Assembly: GCF_016859125.1 (NCBI RefSeq)
Contig: NZ_CP069338.1
Coordinates: 9,055,501-9,119,500 of the forward strand
DNA from: Archangium violaceum
GTDB lineage: Bacteria > Myxococcota > Myxococcia > Myxococcales > Myxococcaceae
DNA: 64,000 nt
Reading direction: 5' to 3'
Below the pieces are notes generated by a model. It did not search any database, had not been told where the DNA came from, and was given only the letters and a program-made list of their open reading frames with translations. Shown in pieces: positions 50,852 to 58,486 of the stretch. Position 1 is the stretch's first letter. Each line of letters begins with the position of its first letter. The translations under genes were made by a program, and so were the position numbers.

Positions 50852-52054
50852 ATGAAGCTTCTCTCCCGGGCGGTCCTGAACATCAGTGCGGCCGTCATGA
50901 CCGTGGGGCTGGTTGCCCCAGCCCTCGCTGCACCACCGGCGCCAACCGATCTGACCTCGTGCCGTACGTCCGACAACCGCGTGACGCTGGACTGGTCCGA
51001 CGTCGTCGACGCCACCTCCTACGAAGTCTGGGAACCCTCGAATACCCCGGACCGGCCGGTGGCCACCGTCACCGCGTCCACCCGCACCTCCGGGGTGCTG
51101 CCCAACGACGACTACACCTACTACGTCAAGGCCGTGGACGCCTCGGGAGCCTCGGGCTTCTCGAACGCGGCCCCCATCAACATCCCCAATGGCCAGCTGT
51201 GCGGCAGCAATCCCCCGCCGTCCACGAACATCGACACCGCCTTCGACGATGCGTGGGCGACGCGTAACCACGAGACGCTGCGCTCGTTCTTCGAGGCCCA
51301 CGTCGGCACGTTCACGCCGGGGCCGACCGTCTCCTCGCCGGGGACGGTGACCACGCAGGCCCAGGCGGACGCGCTCTCGGGCCGCACGGTCATCGGCAAC
51401 GTCACCTTCGCCTGCTCCAGCGGGTGCACCGTGTCCAACGCCGTCTTCCGTGACGTCATCGTCGCGCAGAGCGGAACAGTGACCTTCAACAACGTCATCA
51501 ATGACCCGCAGCGCGCCACCGACGCCGTCGGATTCTTCGAGGTCCGGGCAGCAGCGACGGTCAACCTGAACCGCTTCGAAATCCGCAACAGTCAGGACGG
51601 CATCCGCTCCAGCGGAACCGTCAACGCCCGCTACCTGTACATCCACAGCGTGAGCCCCTACGTGGAGACGGTTGGAAACGGGCATCAGGATGGTTTCCAG
51701 CAGTACGGCGGCTCGGTCGATTGCCAGAGGTGCTTCATCGACTACCGGAACGCCGTGACGTCCGCCATTCTCGTGAAGCCGGACGCCACCACCATCACGA
51801 AGACGCGATGGAACTACACCTTCTTCCAGGGGGGCGGCTACACCATCCACCTGCACGACAGTGGCACCAAGACCGTCCAGGCCGCCGGCCTCGATTTCAG
51901 CAACGTGCTGGTGGCGCGCGGCTACCGGACGGGCCTCGCCTCCATCTGGGATATCAACGACGCCGCGCGTGCCAAGGCCGACGACTACGTCATGAACGTC
52001 AGCACCGTGGACGGCGGCGGCACCCGGCGCCTCGTGGACGGCGTCAAGATTTAG
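50852..52054 (+). CDS. Secreted FN3 + right-handed beta-helix protein
   Basis: The start is supported by GGAGG five bases upstream. A signal peptide covers about residues 1-27 (hydrophobic core VMTVGLVAPALA). Residues 28-115 resemble a fibronectin type III domain (TDLTSCRTSDNRVTLDW to YTYYVKAVDASG). Residues from about 150 to 400 show the repeating turns of a parallel beta-helix, of the kind found in polysaccharide lyases and adhesins (ATVNLNRFEIRNSQDGIRSS, GGGYTIHLHDSG). It probably acts outside the cell on polysaccharide, but no catalytic residues can be assigned. A TATAGT -10-like box at 50793-50798 suggests its own promoter. It lies 107 nt after the PKS stop and is probably not part of the pathway. 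A hairpin terminator follows. Confidence 0.85.
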   Translation: MKLLSRAVLNISAAVMTVGLVAPALAAPPAPTDLTSCRTSDNRVTLDWSDVVDATSYEVWEPSNTPDRPVATVTASTRTSGVLPNDDYTYYVKAVDASGASGFSNAAPINIPNGQLCGSNPPPSTNIDTAFDDAWATRNHETLRSFFEAHVGTFTPGPTVSSPGTVTTQAQADALSGRTVIGNVTFACSSGCTVSNAVFRDVIVAQSGTVTFNNVINDPQRATDAVGFFEVRAAATVNLNRFEIRNSQDGIRSSGTVNARYLYIHSVSPYVETVGNGHQDGFQQYGGSVDCQRCFIDYRNAVTSAILVKPDATTITKTRWNYTFFQGGGYTIHLHDSGTKTVQAAGLDFSNVLVARGYRTGLASIWDINDAARAKADDYVMNVSTVDGGGTRRLVDGVKI

Positions 52055-52097
52055 TGCAGTCCAGGAGCGTTCCTCCCGCCCCATCTTCTCTGTGATG

Positions 52098-52135
52098 ACA
52101 CCGGCCAGCTCCAAGGTTTGGGAGCTGGCCTGTGT
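52098..52135 (+). terminator. Hairpin terminator after the beta-helix gene
   Basis: A perfect 10-bp stem (GGCCAGCTCC at 52103-52112, GGAGCTGGCC at 52121-52130) with an 8-nt loop is extended by ACAC/GTGT across one mismatch. It lies about 44 nt after the stop. No T-run follows on either strand, so termination may depend on the stem alone. Confidence 0.55.
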
Positions 52136-52138
52136 CGA

Positions 52139-52390
52139 TCAGCCATCAGGTAGGACCCCGGCTCGTATCGTCCCTGGCAGCGCGTGCCCGCTGTCGAAGG
52201 CCTCGCGGGCCTTGTGCTTGCTGGGTGCGGCGTCGAACAGCGCCTGGTTGTTCTCCGCCGTGGAGAACGTGTCCTGCGCCGCCGTCAACAGCAGCCAGGA
52301 TTGCTGGATGCCGCCCATCCGATTCACGGGCGCGGCATCTCCCAACACGGGATCCACGTGCGGTGGCACCATGGTCACCAGGAGCGTGAC
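52139..52390 (-). pseudogene. Remnant of an alpha/beta-hydrolase C-terminus
   Basis: On the minus strand a stretch reads like the end of an alpha/beta-hydrolase: WLLLTAAQDTFSTAENN, then LFDAAPSKHKAR, then FDSGHALP, matching the usual late Asp, substrate-loop and catalytic His region. No upstream nucleophile elbow or plausible start is visible before the neighbouring protease gene, so only about 80 residues survive. The exact family is not clear. The same bases can be read as a 138-residue ORF on the plus strand, which shows no recognizable protein pattern. Confidence 0.4.
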
Positions 52391-52577
52391 GCGCGCGCTC
52401 CTCGAGCTGGCGCTGGTGGAGCGGCTGGCCCGGCGGTTCTCCTGGGGTATCTCCATCGCCCCCCTGGAGCCCCGTGGCATGCGGGTGCGGCTGACCTGGA
52501 GACGCTGAGGCCCATCGCCGAAGTGGGCACGGTGCCGGGTGCCCACGGTCCGTGGGCACCCGAGCGGGCCCGGGTGG

Positions 52578-53708
52578 CTATCCGCCGACGACAAGGGTGA
52601 GGCCGTAGGCGTTCAGGATCTCCTTGACCGGCTGGAAGTAGGTGGTGCCGCCCGAGGTGCAGTTGCCCGAGCCGCCGGACGTCACCCCTTGCGCCTGGGT
52701 GCCGGAGAGCCACGGGCCGCCCGAGTCGCCAATCCCCGCGCAGACATTGGTCCGGGTGAGACCGGTGACGACTCCCTCGGCGTAGTGGATGGTGGCGTTC
52801 AGGCTCTGAATGGTTCCACACCTCCAGCCCGTCGAGGGGCTGGGGCGGCAGACCGAGGCGCCGACCGGGGCGACCGTGGAGCCGGTGACCGCGACGGTGC
52901 CGCCACCGGAGTTGTTGATCACCCCTCGGGGAGTCCAGTTGGAGTTGACCTTGACCCAGGCATGGTCATTGCCTGGGAAGGACGAGCCCTGGAAGACGCC
53001 CTGGTCGACCAGGTTGTACCCCTTGGTGGGGGTGCCAACGGTGCCGCAGTGGCCCGCCGTGATGAATCCACCGACGACGGAGAAGCCGATCAAGCAGCGT
53101 CCGCCATTCGGCGTAAAGAAGGGATCCGCCCCCCGCACGTCGTAAAAGGGGCGAGGCGCGTCCTCTGAAGGCACGACCTTGATCGCGCCGTCCTTGTCCC
53201 CAGCCAGAGCGATGAAAGGGTCTATCCGCTGTTTCGCCATGCCAGAGCTCTCGGCAAGCACCACGACGCTGTTGGTGGTGACGTCGATATACCAGGCATG
53301 GATGGACTTGCTGGCGCTCCGCGCATTGCGGTCCAGCGCCGCCTTCACCTGCTCCAGTTGTTCCAGGCTCCGGGAGACCCGCTGGGGTTCGGCCCCGGCG
53401 CTGCGCACGAGGTCGGCGTCGGCTTCATGGGTGACGCCGACGATGAGCTGGGTGCCGTCCTCGTTCAGCCAGGCGCCGCCAAAGCGGTTGCCCAGCTCGG
53501 CCTTCAGCGTGCTCTCGATGTGTGGGGCCGCCGCCTCGAATGCCAGCCGGCGCTGGACCTGCGCTTCCGTGAGGCCGAAGTCGTGCTGCATCTGTGAAAT
53601 GAGCTCCGGCGAGGCGGAAGCCGCCTTGGGAGCCGCCAATCCCTGGGTCGTAGCCAGTCCGGCAAGCACTGCGGTCACGGTGGAGAGCGTGTGAAGCTTT
53701 CGAGGCAT
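52578..53708 (-). CDS. Secreted S1-family serine protease with propeptide (alpha-lytic/streptogrisin type)
   Basis: The protein has 376 residues. A signal peptide covers about 1-26, followed by a propeptide of about 165 residues (LSQMQHDFGLTEAQ-like start, then GGAWLNEDGTQLIVGVT), typical of alpha-lytic-type zymogens. The catalytic triad is His220 (FITAGHCG), Asp248 (GNDHAW) and Ser329 (GDSGGPW). Paired cysteines fit the family (205/221, 287/297, 323/350). The start has a GGAAGGA ribosome site upstream. It is probably an exported, self-processing degradative protease of the kind myxobacteria use in predation. It is transcribed toward the PKS operon and ends near the hydrolase remnant. Confidence 0.93.
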   Translation of the reverse strand: MPRKLHTLSTVTAVLAGLATTQGLAAPKAASASPELISQMQHDFGLTEAQVQRRLAFEAAAPHIESTLKAELGNRFGGAWLNEDGTQLIVGVTHEADADLVRSAGAEPQRVSRSLEQLEQVKAALDRNARSASKSIHAWYIDVTTNSVVVLAESSGMAKQRIDPFIALAGDKDGAIKVVPSEDAPRPFYDVRGADPFFTPNGGRCLIGFSVVGGFITAGHCGTVGTPTKGYNLVDQGVFQGSSFPGNDHAWVKVNSNWTPRGVINNSGGGTVAVTGSTVAPVGASVCRPSPSTGWRCGTIQSLNATIHYAEGVVTGLTRTNVCAGIGDSGGPWLSGTQAQGVTSGGSGNCTSGGTTYFQPVKEILNAYGLTLVVGG

Positions 53709-54119
53709 GGATGGTTTCCTTCCTTTAGAGGGGGGGCACCGAACTCCGCCATGACGATACGATAGCTTCCCGGAAGCATGTGTAACTCAGGAGATCCGAT
53801 ATGGACTGTGTGGCCCACGAGCGGACGGTCCGCTATCTGAGGCACTCGCAGCCTCATCGCGCACATCTTGATGTGAAGTGAGCTGAGCCTGCCCCGATGA
53901 GTTCGTGGACACACCTGATAGGTCGGCTACACCAGAGGTAGGGACGTATCATGCCGCCGATGGTCAGTGTGCTGGGAGCCCCCGCCGCTGGCAAGTGGTG
54001 GACACCCCGCTCCCGGGTGGACAACACCGCTCAAAACCGGAACGACTGACCGCACGTCGAGCCGGCGGCGGCCTTCGCGGCGGCGGTCCTGTCGCGAAGG
54101 TCGTCGTCGGCGTCTGGGA
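53709..54119. other. Intergenic region, no credible gene
   Basis: This 411-nt gap holds the upstream region of the protease at its left end and a possible insertion-sequence end at 53884-53953. The ORFs here, including a 175-codon one on the plus strand running into the DUF2306 gene, show no protein-like pattern. Confidence 0.6.
53884..53953 (+). mobile_element. Possible insertion-sequence end remnant
   Basis: The stretch beginning TGAGCCTGCCCCGATGAG, followed by TTCGTGGACACACC, resembles terminal sequence of IS3-like elements (TGA..TGCCCC..GTGGACA). It ends at an ATGCCG where an orfA would begin. No transposase reading frame follows and no matching right end was found. The call rests on remembered pattern only. 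Confidence 0.25.
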
Positions 54120-54902
54120 TTACGCAGGTCCCGTCGCGCTCCGGACAACGGAGGCTGGAAGCCAGGCGCCGTGCCTGCCTGATTCGCCGCGGTCCAGCCA
54201 CCACTCGGCGATGAGCAGCGGAATCACCCATCCCAGCCAGGTGGACAGGCCCGCGATGGTCCAGGTGAGCATTTTCTCGCTGCCCTCGAAGGTCGTGTCC
54301 AACTGCGGCGAAAGGATGAGGAAGCCGATCACCCCCCAGAGCCGGTTGGTGATGATCGATGCGGTGAGCGCGAAGCTGCGGATCATCCACCGGCGGTGCT
54401 CGACATACTGGCGCCGCCGCGCCATGCGGTAACCGGTGACAGTGAAGAGCAGCCAGAGCGAAGCCATCAGAACGCTACTCACCCGGGCCAGTGGGCCGAA
54501 GGGACTGAACGCGCCGATGAGCAGGCCGGTGATTCCGGCGGGGAGCACCCCTCCCAGGACGTACACCCGACCAATGAGCCGGTGGGCAACCGGGTAACGC
54601 TGGCGGAACCAGGGCCACACCTGAGGACTGGTGGTCAGCAACGCCACCGAGGCGAAGACCACGTGCGCGACCAAGAGCGGGTAGTGCGCCGCGAAGTTGT
54701 CCGGCTGCGGTACCCGGGACCGTTCTGGATTCAGTGACAGGTAGGGCGGCAGCGAGAACGCGACGAACAGGAGGGAGATGCTCGCCAGCGGGGCGATCCA
54801 GGGTCGTTGCCACCACCGTGGCCGTCCAGGCGGCCAGTCGGCCGGAGCGGTGCGCTGGGCTGGAGGCTTCCGTGCGTCCGTCGTTTCTGTCTTCGTGGTC
54901 AT
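54120..54902 (-). CDS. DUF2306 family membrane protein
   Basis: The start at 54902 (MTTKTET) is preferred over the in-frame ATG 21 nt upstream because AGGAG sits 8 nt before it; this gives 260 residues. After a charged, Pro-rich N-terminus it has about six or seven hydrophobic segments, with conserved-looking histidines in HYPLLVAHVV, AHRLIGRVYV and EHRRWMIRSFALT. This pattern is typical of DUF2306 integral membrane proteins, whose function is unknown. It is divergent from a TetR-family regulator, with two perfect palindromes between them, so it is the likely regulated target. Confidence 0.85.
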   Translation of the reverse strand: MTTKTETTDARKPPAQRTAPADWPPGRPRWWQRPWIAPLASISLLFVAFSLPPYLSLNPERSRVPQPDNFAAHYPLLVAHVVFASVALLTTSPQVWPWFRQRYPVAHRLIGRVYVLGGVLPAGITGLLIGAFSPFGPLARVSSVLMASLWLLFTVTGYRMARRRQYVEHRRWMIRSFALTASIITNRLWGVIGFLILSPQLDTTFEGSEKMLTWTIAGLSTWLGWVIPLLIAEWWLDRGESGRHGAWLPASVVRSATGPA

Positions 54903-54979
54903 GAGTGGCTCCTGTCTGGCCATGGCACCGGAAAAGCGCGTGGCTCTCGCTTGACTGCAGCGTGGAGCGGCGCCCGTCT

Positions 54980-55012
54980 GCGTATAGCATACGCTTTGCG
55001 TATCTCATACGC
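54980..55012. promoter_or_regulatory. Twin palindromic operator between DUF2306 and tetR genes
   Basis: Two perfect inverted repeats of form GCGTAT-N3-ATACGC occur at 54980-54994 (GCGTATAGCATACGC) and 54998-55012 (GCGTATCTCATACGC). Their centres are 18 bp apart. They lie 78 nt from the DUF2306 start and 61 nt from the regulator start, an ideal place for autoregulation and control of the divergent gene by the TetR protein. Confidence 0.8.
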
Positions 55013-55072
55013 AACATATGGGGTGTACGCTGGCGTGCGATGCTGTCGCCGTACGCGGGAACAGGAGTGATG

Positions 55073-55828
55073 ATGGGCAACAAGACCGACGACGAACTTC
55101 CGCGCAGTCTGGAGGTGCTCTGGGGGCGGACCGACCGGCGCCAGCGCGGACCCCCACAGGCGCTCAGCTTGGAGCGCATCGTCGCCGCGGCCATCGAGAT
55201 CGCCGACGCTGAAGGCCTTCACGCGCTGTCCATGGCCCACCTCGCCGAGCGGCTTGGTTGCGCCACCATGTCCCTCTACCGGCATGTCGCGAGCAAGGAC
55301 GATCTCCTGGTCTTCATGATGGATGCCGCGCCAGGGAAGCCGCCCGTCATCGATGTCGCGGTTGACGGTTGGCGCGGCGGGCTGGAGCGCTGGGCCCGGG
55401 AACTGCGGTCGGTCTACTACCGGCACCCCTGGATATTGCAGGTCACCATCGGCCGGCCACCGTTGGAACCGGGCCAGCTCGCCTGGCTCGATCGTGGCCT
55501 ACGCACCCTGGCCGGTACCGGCCTGAGCCCGAACGAGAAGCTGGGGGTGATACTCCTGGTCCTCAACTACGTTCGCGGTGAGGCGCAGATCCAGGCGGGG
55601 CTGCTGCGGACGAACGAGCATTCCTCCCAGAGCAGCCGGGAGGCGCAGGCCTGGTATGGCCGGACGCTGGCCAGGTTGATCGACGCCGAGCGCTTTCCCG
55701 CGCTGGCTGAGCTTTCCGCTGCTGGCTCCTTCGATCCGGGTGACGACAGTGACGACGGAGCCGCCGACTTCGACTTCGGGTTGGCGCGTATCCTCGACGG
55801 TGTCGGGATGCGCGTTCGCGTCCGCTAG
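55073..55828 (+). CDS. TetR-family transcriptional regulator
   Basis: The start is ATG 55073, or 55070 one codon earlier, just after AGGAG at 55063-55067; longer in-frame versions run through the operator and are unlikely. The protein has 251 residues. The N-terminal helix-turn-helix is visible as LSLERIVAAAIEIADAEGL, then MAHLAERLGCATMSLYRHV and SKDDLL, the classic TetR pattern. The C-terminal part is a ligand-binding domain of the TetR_C type used by regulators of drug or membrane-stress genes. It probably represses itself and the divergent DUF2306 gene through the twin palindromes. It converges on the flavoprotein gene with a 2-nt gap. Confidence 0.92.
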   Translation: MGNKTDDELPRSLEVLWGRTDRRQRGPPQALSLERIVAAAIEIADAEGLHALSMAHLAERLGCATMSLYRHVASKDDLLVFMMDAAPGKPPVIDVAVDGWRGGLERWARELRSVYYRHPWILQVTIGRPPLEPGQLAWLDRGLRTLAGTGLSPNEKLGVILLVLNYVRGEAQIQAGLLRTNEHSSQSSREAQAWYGRTLARLIDAERFPALAELSAAGSFDPGDDSDDGAADFDFGLARILDGVGMRVRVR

Positions 55829-55830
55829 CC

Positions 55831-56436
55831 CTATCCGCGGGCGAGGACAGCCCGGCCAACCTTCAGCTCCTTCGCGACGTTCGCCACGCGTTTCCCGAGG
55901 AACTCGGCGGTTCTCAAATCCGCTGGCGGCGGCGTGACATCCGCGGGTTGGTCGATGTTGGATTGGGCCGCTACGCCGAGTGTATAGGCATCCCGGTTGA
56001 GCATGTCCTCGTTGGTGAAGGAACGGTTGTTGCCGTACGGCAGGCCCAGGTTCACCCAGTGCATGTGGTGCTGCGCCGCGAACGTCATGAGTTGAATCAA
56101 GGACGTCTGCTTGTCGCCGCCACGGGAGCCGCCATTGGTGAATCCCGCGGCCACCTTGTTGGCCCAGCGCTTCTGCGCGTACTGCAGGGACGAGGTCGCA
56201 TCCATGAAGGCCTTGAACTGGGCCGACAAGCTGCCCATGTACGTGGGCGCGCCCATGATGATGGCATCGGCGGAGTCCAGGACGTCCCAGCGTCCCGGCG
56301 CATCCTCAGCCCTGATGAGCTGGACCTCCGTGTCGGCCACCTGGGCCGCACCAGCCGCGACCGCCTCGGCCACCTTCGCCGTGTGGCCACCATGACCGCT
56401 GTGATAGACGACGACCACGCGAACAGTCTCCACCAT
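55831..56436 (-). CDS. WrbA-like flavodoxin-fold NAD(P)H:quinone oxidoreductase
   Basis: The protein has 201 residues, and the start is supported by AGGAG seven nt upstream. The N-terminal strand and phosphate loop (VVVVYHSGHGGHTAKVAEAV) and the GAPTYMGSLSAQFKAFMD segment are those of FMN-binding flavodoxin-like reductases. Length matches WrbA-type quinone reductases, as do GFTNGGSRGGDKQTSL and the later LGLPYG. It probably reduces quinones by two electrons as a cytosolic FMN enzyme. A long inverted repeat about 110-150 nt upstream may be its operator. Nothing links it to the PKS. Confidence 0.88.
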   Translation of the reverse strand: MVETVRVVVVYHSGHGGHTAKVAEAVAAGAAQVADTEVQLIRAEDAPGRWDVLDSADAIIMGAPTYMGSLSAQFKAFMDATSSLQYAQKRWANKVAAGFTNGGSRGGDKQTSLIQLMTFAAQHHMHWVNLGLPYGNNRSFTNEDMLNRDAYTLGVAAQSNIDQPADVTPPPADLRTAEFLGKRVANVAKELKVGRAVLARG

Positions 56437-56547
56437 ATACAGCTCCTCTTCTTTCTCATGCGCCGCAACGCACTCCCTGAGTGCGCACGACGAGGGCTCG
56501 TCACTCGAACCGGTTGCTTGATGATGAGAAGAGTAGCGTGGTGCCGC

Positions 56548-56584
56548 ATGTCCCGAAGGTCATAGATGCAACCTTTCGGGACAT
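56548..56584. promoter_or_regulatory. 37-bp inverted repeat upstream of the flavoprotein gene
   Basis: ATGTCCCGAAGGT at 56548-56560 is mirrored by ACCTTTCGGGACAT at 56571-56584, giving 10 perfect outer base pairs plus 3 more across a single extra T. No T-run follows on either strand, so an operator is favoured over a terminator for the ion-channel gene, which ends 17 nt away. Confidence 0.5.
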
Positions 56585-56600
56585 TCGAAGCGAGCCAGCC

Positions 56601-57599
56601 TCAAGTCCTCGGAAAGAGGGGGGAACCGGTGGGGTCTCCCGTCCATACCGGGTCTCGTTGCGTGACGTGTGTCCCGCGTTTCGAATCTTCTGACACCATC
56701 TCCGGGGGATCAGCGGTCAGCCGCTGTGCGGCGGCCGCGGTCTTCCGCACGCGGGCGAGGTGCTGCTGCATCTTCGCCATCGCGCGCTCCAGCTCTTCCA
56801 GCTCGTGTTCCAGGCTCTGGCCCCGCGAGGGGACAACGAGCCTGCGACGCTCCTCCTCTTCCTCGGCGGCCTCCTCCATGCCGCTCATGATGACGCCGAT
56901 GAACAGGTTGAGGATGATCATCGTGCCCAGCAGGACGAAGGAGACGAAGAAGACGACCGCCGCCACTGGTTGGGGCTGAGGCTGGGTGCACAGCGCGGCG
57001 AAGTCTCCGTAGCCGAACCGGTCGCAGCCCCGCATCTGGATGTAGAGCAACTCGGTCCACCCTTCGAGGGTGACGACGCGGAACAGGGAGAGCAGGGCCG
57101 TGGGCAGGTCGCCGAAGTGGACCGGGTCGTTGGCGCCGAAGAGAAAGGTTCCCGCCACCCCGTAGATGTAGAAGACCAGCCCCAACAGGAGCGCCACGTA
57201 CCCCATGGACGGGATGCTCTTGATGAGGGCGGTGACGAGAATCTGGAGTCTGGGCAGGGCGCGCACCAGCCGGAGCACCCGGAACAGCCGCACCAGCCGG
57301 AGCACCATCAGGTGCTGCGCGGAGATGGGCAGGAGCGCGGTGGCCACGATGAGGAAGTCGAAGACGTTCCACGGATCCTGGAAGAACCGCCAGGGCCTGC
57401 GGCCCTCGGCTCCCAGCTTGATGAGGAGCTCCACCACGAAGATGGCGAGCACCAGCCGGTCGAGCACGTGGAGCAGCGCCCCGTATCGTGAGACCAGCTC
57501 GGGGGAGGTCTCCACACCGACGAGGGCACCGGCGAACAGGATGGACAGGGTGATGAGGGTCTGGAAGGGACGAGAGCCCGCGATCCGCTGGAGCTGCAT
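56601..57599 (-). CDS. Bacterial voltage-gated cation channel (BacNav-like, one-domain)
   Basis: The protein has 332 residues. The six-segment pattern is clear: S1-S3 in residues 13-92, an S4 voltage sensor with arginines at every third position (R101, 104, 107, 110, 113), S5 around 132-152, a pore loop with filter TLEGWT at 177-182, and S6 around 211-238. The subunit should form a tetramer in the inner membrane and pass Na+ or Ca2+. The filter differs from the TLESW of characterized bacterial sodium channels. A loop between filter and S6 contains Cys192 and Cys204 and a Gln-Pro repeat. The C-terminus has an acidic linker (EEAAEEEEERRR) and a coiled coil (LEHELEELERAMAKMQQHL), as in tetrameric BacNav channels. 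Confidence 0.9.
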   Translation of the reverse strand: MQLQRIAGSRPFQTLITLSILFAGALVGVETSPELVSRYGALLHVLDRLVLAIFVVELLIKLGAEGRRPWRFFQDPWNVFDFLIVATALLPISAQHLMVLRLVRLFRVLRLVRALPRLQILVTALIKSIPSMGYVALLLGLVFYIYGVAGTFLFGANDPVHFGDLPTALLSLFRVVTLEGWTELLYIQMRGCDRFGYGDFAALCTQPQPQPVAAVVFFVSFVLLGTMIILNLFIGVIMSGMEEAAEEEEERRRLVVPSRGQSLEHELEELERAMAKMQQHLARVRKTAAAAQRLTADPPEMVSEDSKRGTHVTQRDPVWTGDPTGSPLFPRT

Positions 57600-57606
57600 G
57601 GCTGTT

Positions 57607-57637
57607 GACTCGGAGTCACACCGCTCCGTGAGCGGTG
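57607..57637. promoter_or_regulatory. Two short inverted repeats upstream of the channel gene
   Basis: GACTCGGAGTC (57607-57617) is an 11-bp palindrome, followed at once by a hairpin CACCGCT-CCGTG-AGCGGTG (57619-57637). They begin 8 nt upstream of the channel start codon, so they would lie in its leader. Function is unknown and chance occurrence is possible at this GC content. Confidence 0.3.
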
Positions 57638-57762
57638 CGGCGCCAAGCTAAAACGGGAAGCCGATGGCGCAAGGTGCGAGGGACGCCCATGGGCCGGCCA
57701 GGTCATGTTCCAGACTCGCCTCGTGCGGCTGACCTGCTCCCACGAGCCGGAGTCGAACATGA

Positions 57763-58010
57763 CATGGCCGCCTGTCCGCCGTACGTCGAGACCTGGAGGA
57801 TTCGCCCACCCCCTTGCGCGCGCAGGTGCGGAGTGGCAGCGCGAATGACCTGGATCGAGCCGAGCAGGTAGGTGTTGACTCGGCGAACGCCCGGTTCACC
57901 ACCTGCTTGATGGCCGGCGTATCGGTGACGTCGAGGTGCGCGAGCCAGAGGCGCTCGCCATGGCGCGCCTCGAGGTCGTTCATCGAGTCCAGCTTGCGAA
58001 CGACACGATC
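57763..58010 (-). pseudogene. Broken short-chain dehydrogenase/reductase
   Basis: Two SDR-like fragments lie in different minus-strand frames. The first, from about 58010 to 57879, has LDSMNDLEARHGERLWLAHL followed by DVTDTPAI and RAFAE, the segment after the cofactor loop. The second, from about 57876 to 57763, has NTYLLGSIQVIRAATPHL and GRILQVSTYGGQAA. The expected NNAG region between them is missing at the frame change, the N-terminal TGxxxGxG loop is gone, and nothing resembling YxxxK follows. The gene is clearly non-functional. Its 5' end meets the truncated LysR fragment. Confidence 0.7.
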
Positions 58011-58361
58011 GCGGTTCCCAAGGGCGATGCCCCGATGGACTGGACCTTCGTCGTCGCGGGAAGGTCAAAGCGAGTCACGTTGCGCCCCCGCCTGGTCGTG
58101 TCCGACCTGGCGCTCGCCGCGCGGGCCGCGGCCGCTGGGCTGGGGATCGTCCGCGCTCCGTCCTCGGTCGTGGAGCCGTATCTCGCGAAGAGGCAACTCG
58201 TGGCCATCCTGCGAGAGTCGACACCGCCCGGGCTCGAGGTGCATGCCGTCTTTCCCGTCGGAGGTGCACTCGTGCCGAAGACGCGCGTGTTCGTGGATCT
58301 GCTTCAGGCGTGGTTCGAGCGCGAGCGGCACGGAGTCAAGCGCGGCGCCCGACAGCGCTGA
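57985..58361 (+). pseudogene. Truncated LysR-family regulator (C-terminal half only)
   Basis: About 125 residues match the end of a LysR substrate-binding domain: MDWTFVVAGRSKRVTLRPRL, then AAAAGLGIVRAPSSVVEPYL and ALVPKTRVFVDLLQAWFER. The helix-turn-helix and first half are absent. The upstream DNA instead belongs to the divergent SDR fragment. Any ATG-initiated product would be a DNA-binding-less fragment, so this is read as a pseudogene. Confidence 0.75.
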
Positions 58362-58486
58362 GGGGCGCGCGTGATTCAACGGGTGGCTTCAACGGCAGGT
58401 CTTGATGCCATCGTGTGTGATCATGACCTGGCTCCTTGTGAGCGGTGAGGCTGTTCGTTGGATTCGTCAGGCGCCAGGTGTGAGCG

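Noticed and set aside
53905-54432. 175-residue plus-strand ORF before the DUF2306 gene
   Set aside because: No protein-like pattern, and its second half lies antisense to the convincing DUF2306 gene.
54903-54923. Upstream ATG for the DUF2306 gene
   Set aside because: The second ATG has AGGAG at proper spacing.
54905-55072. Long N-terminal extension of the TetR regulator
   Set aside because: It would translate through the twin operator; AGGAG sits just before 55070/55073.
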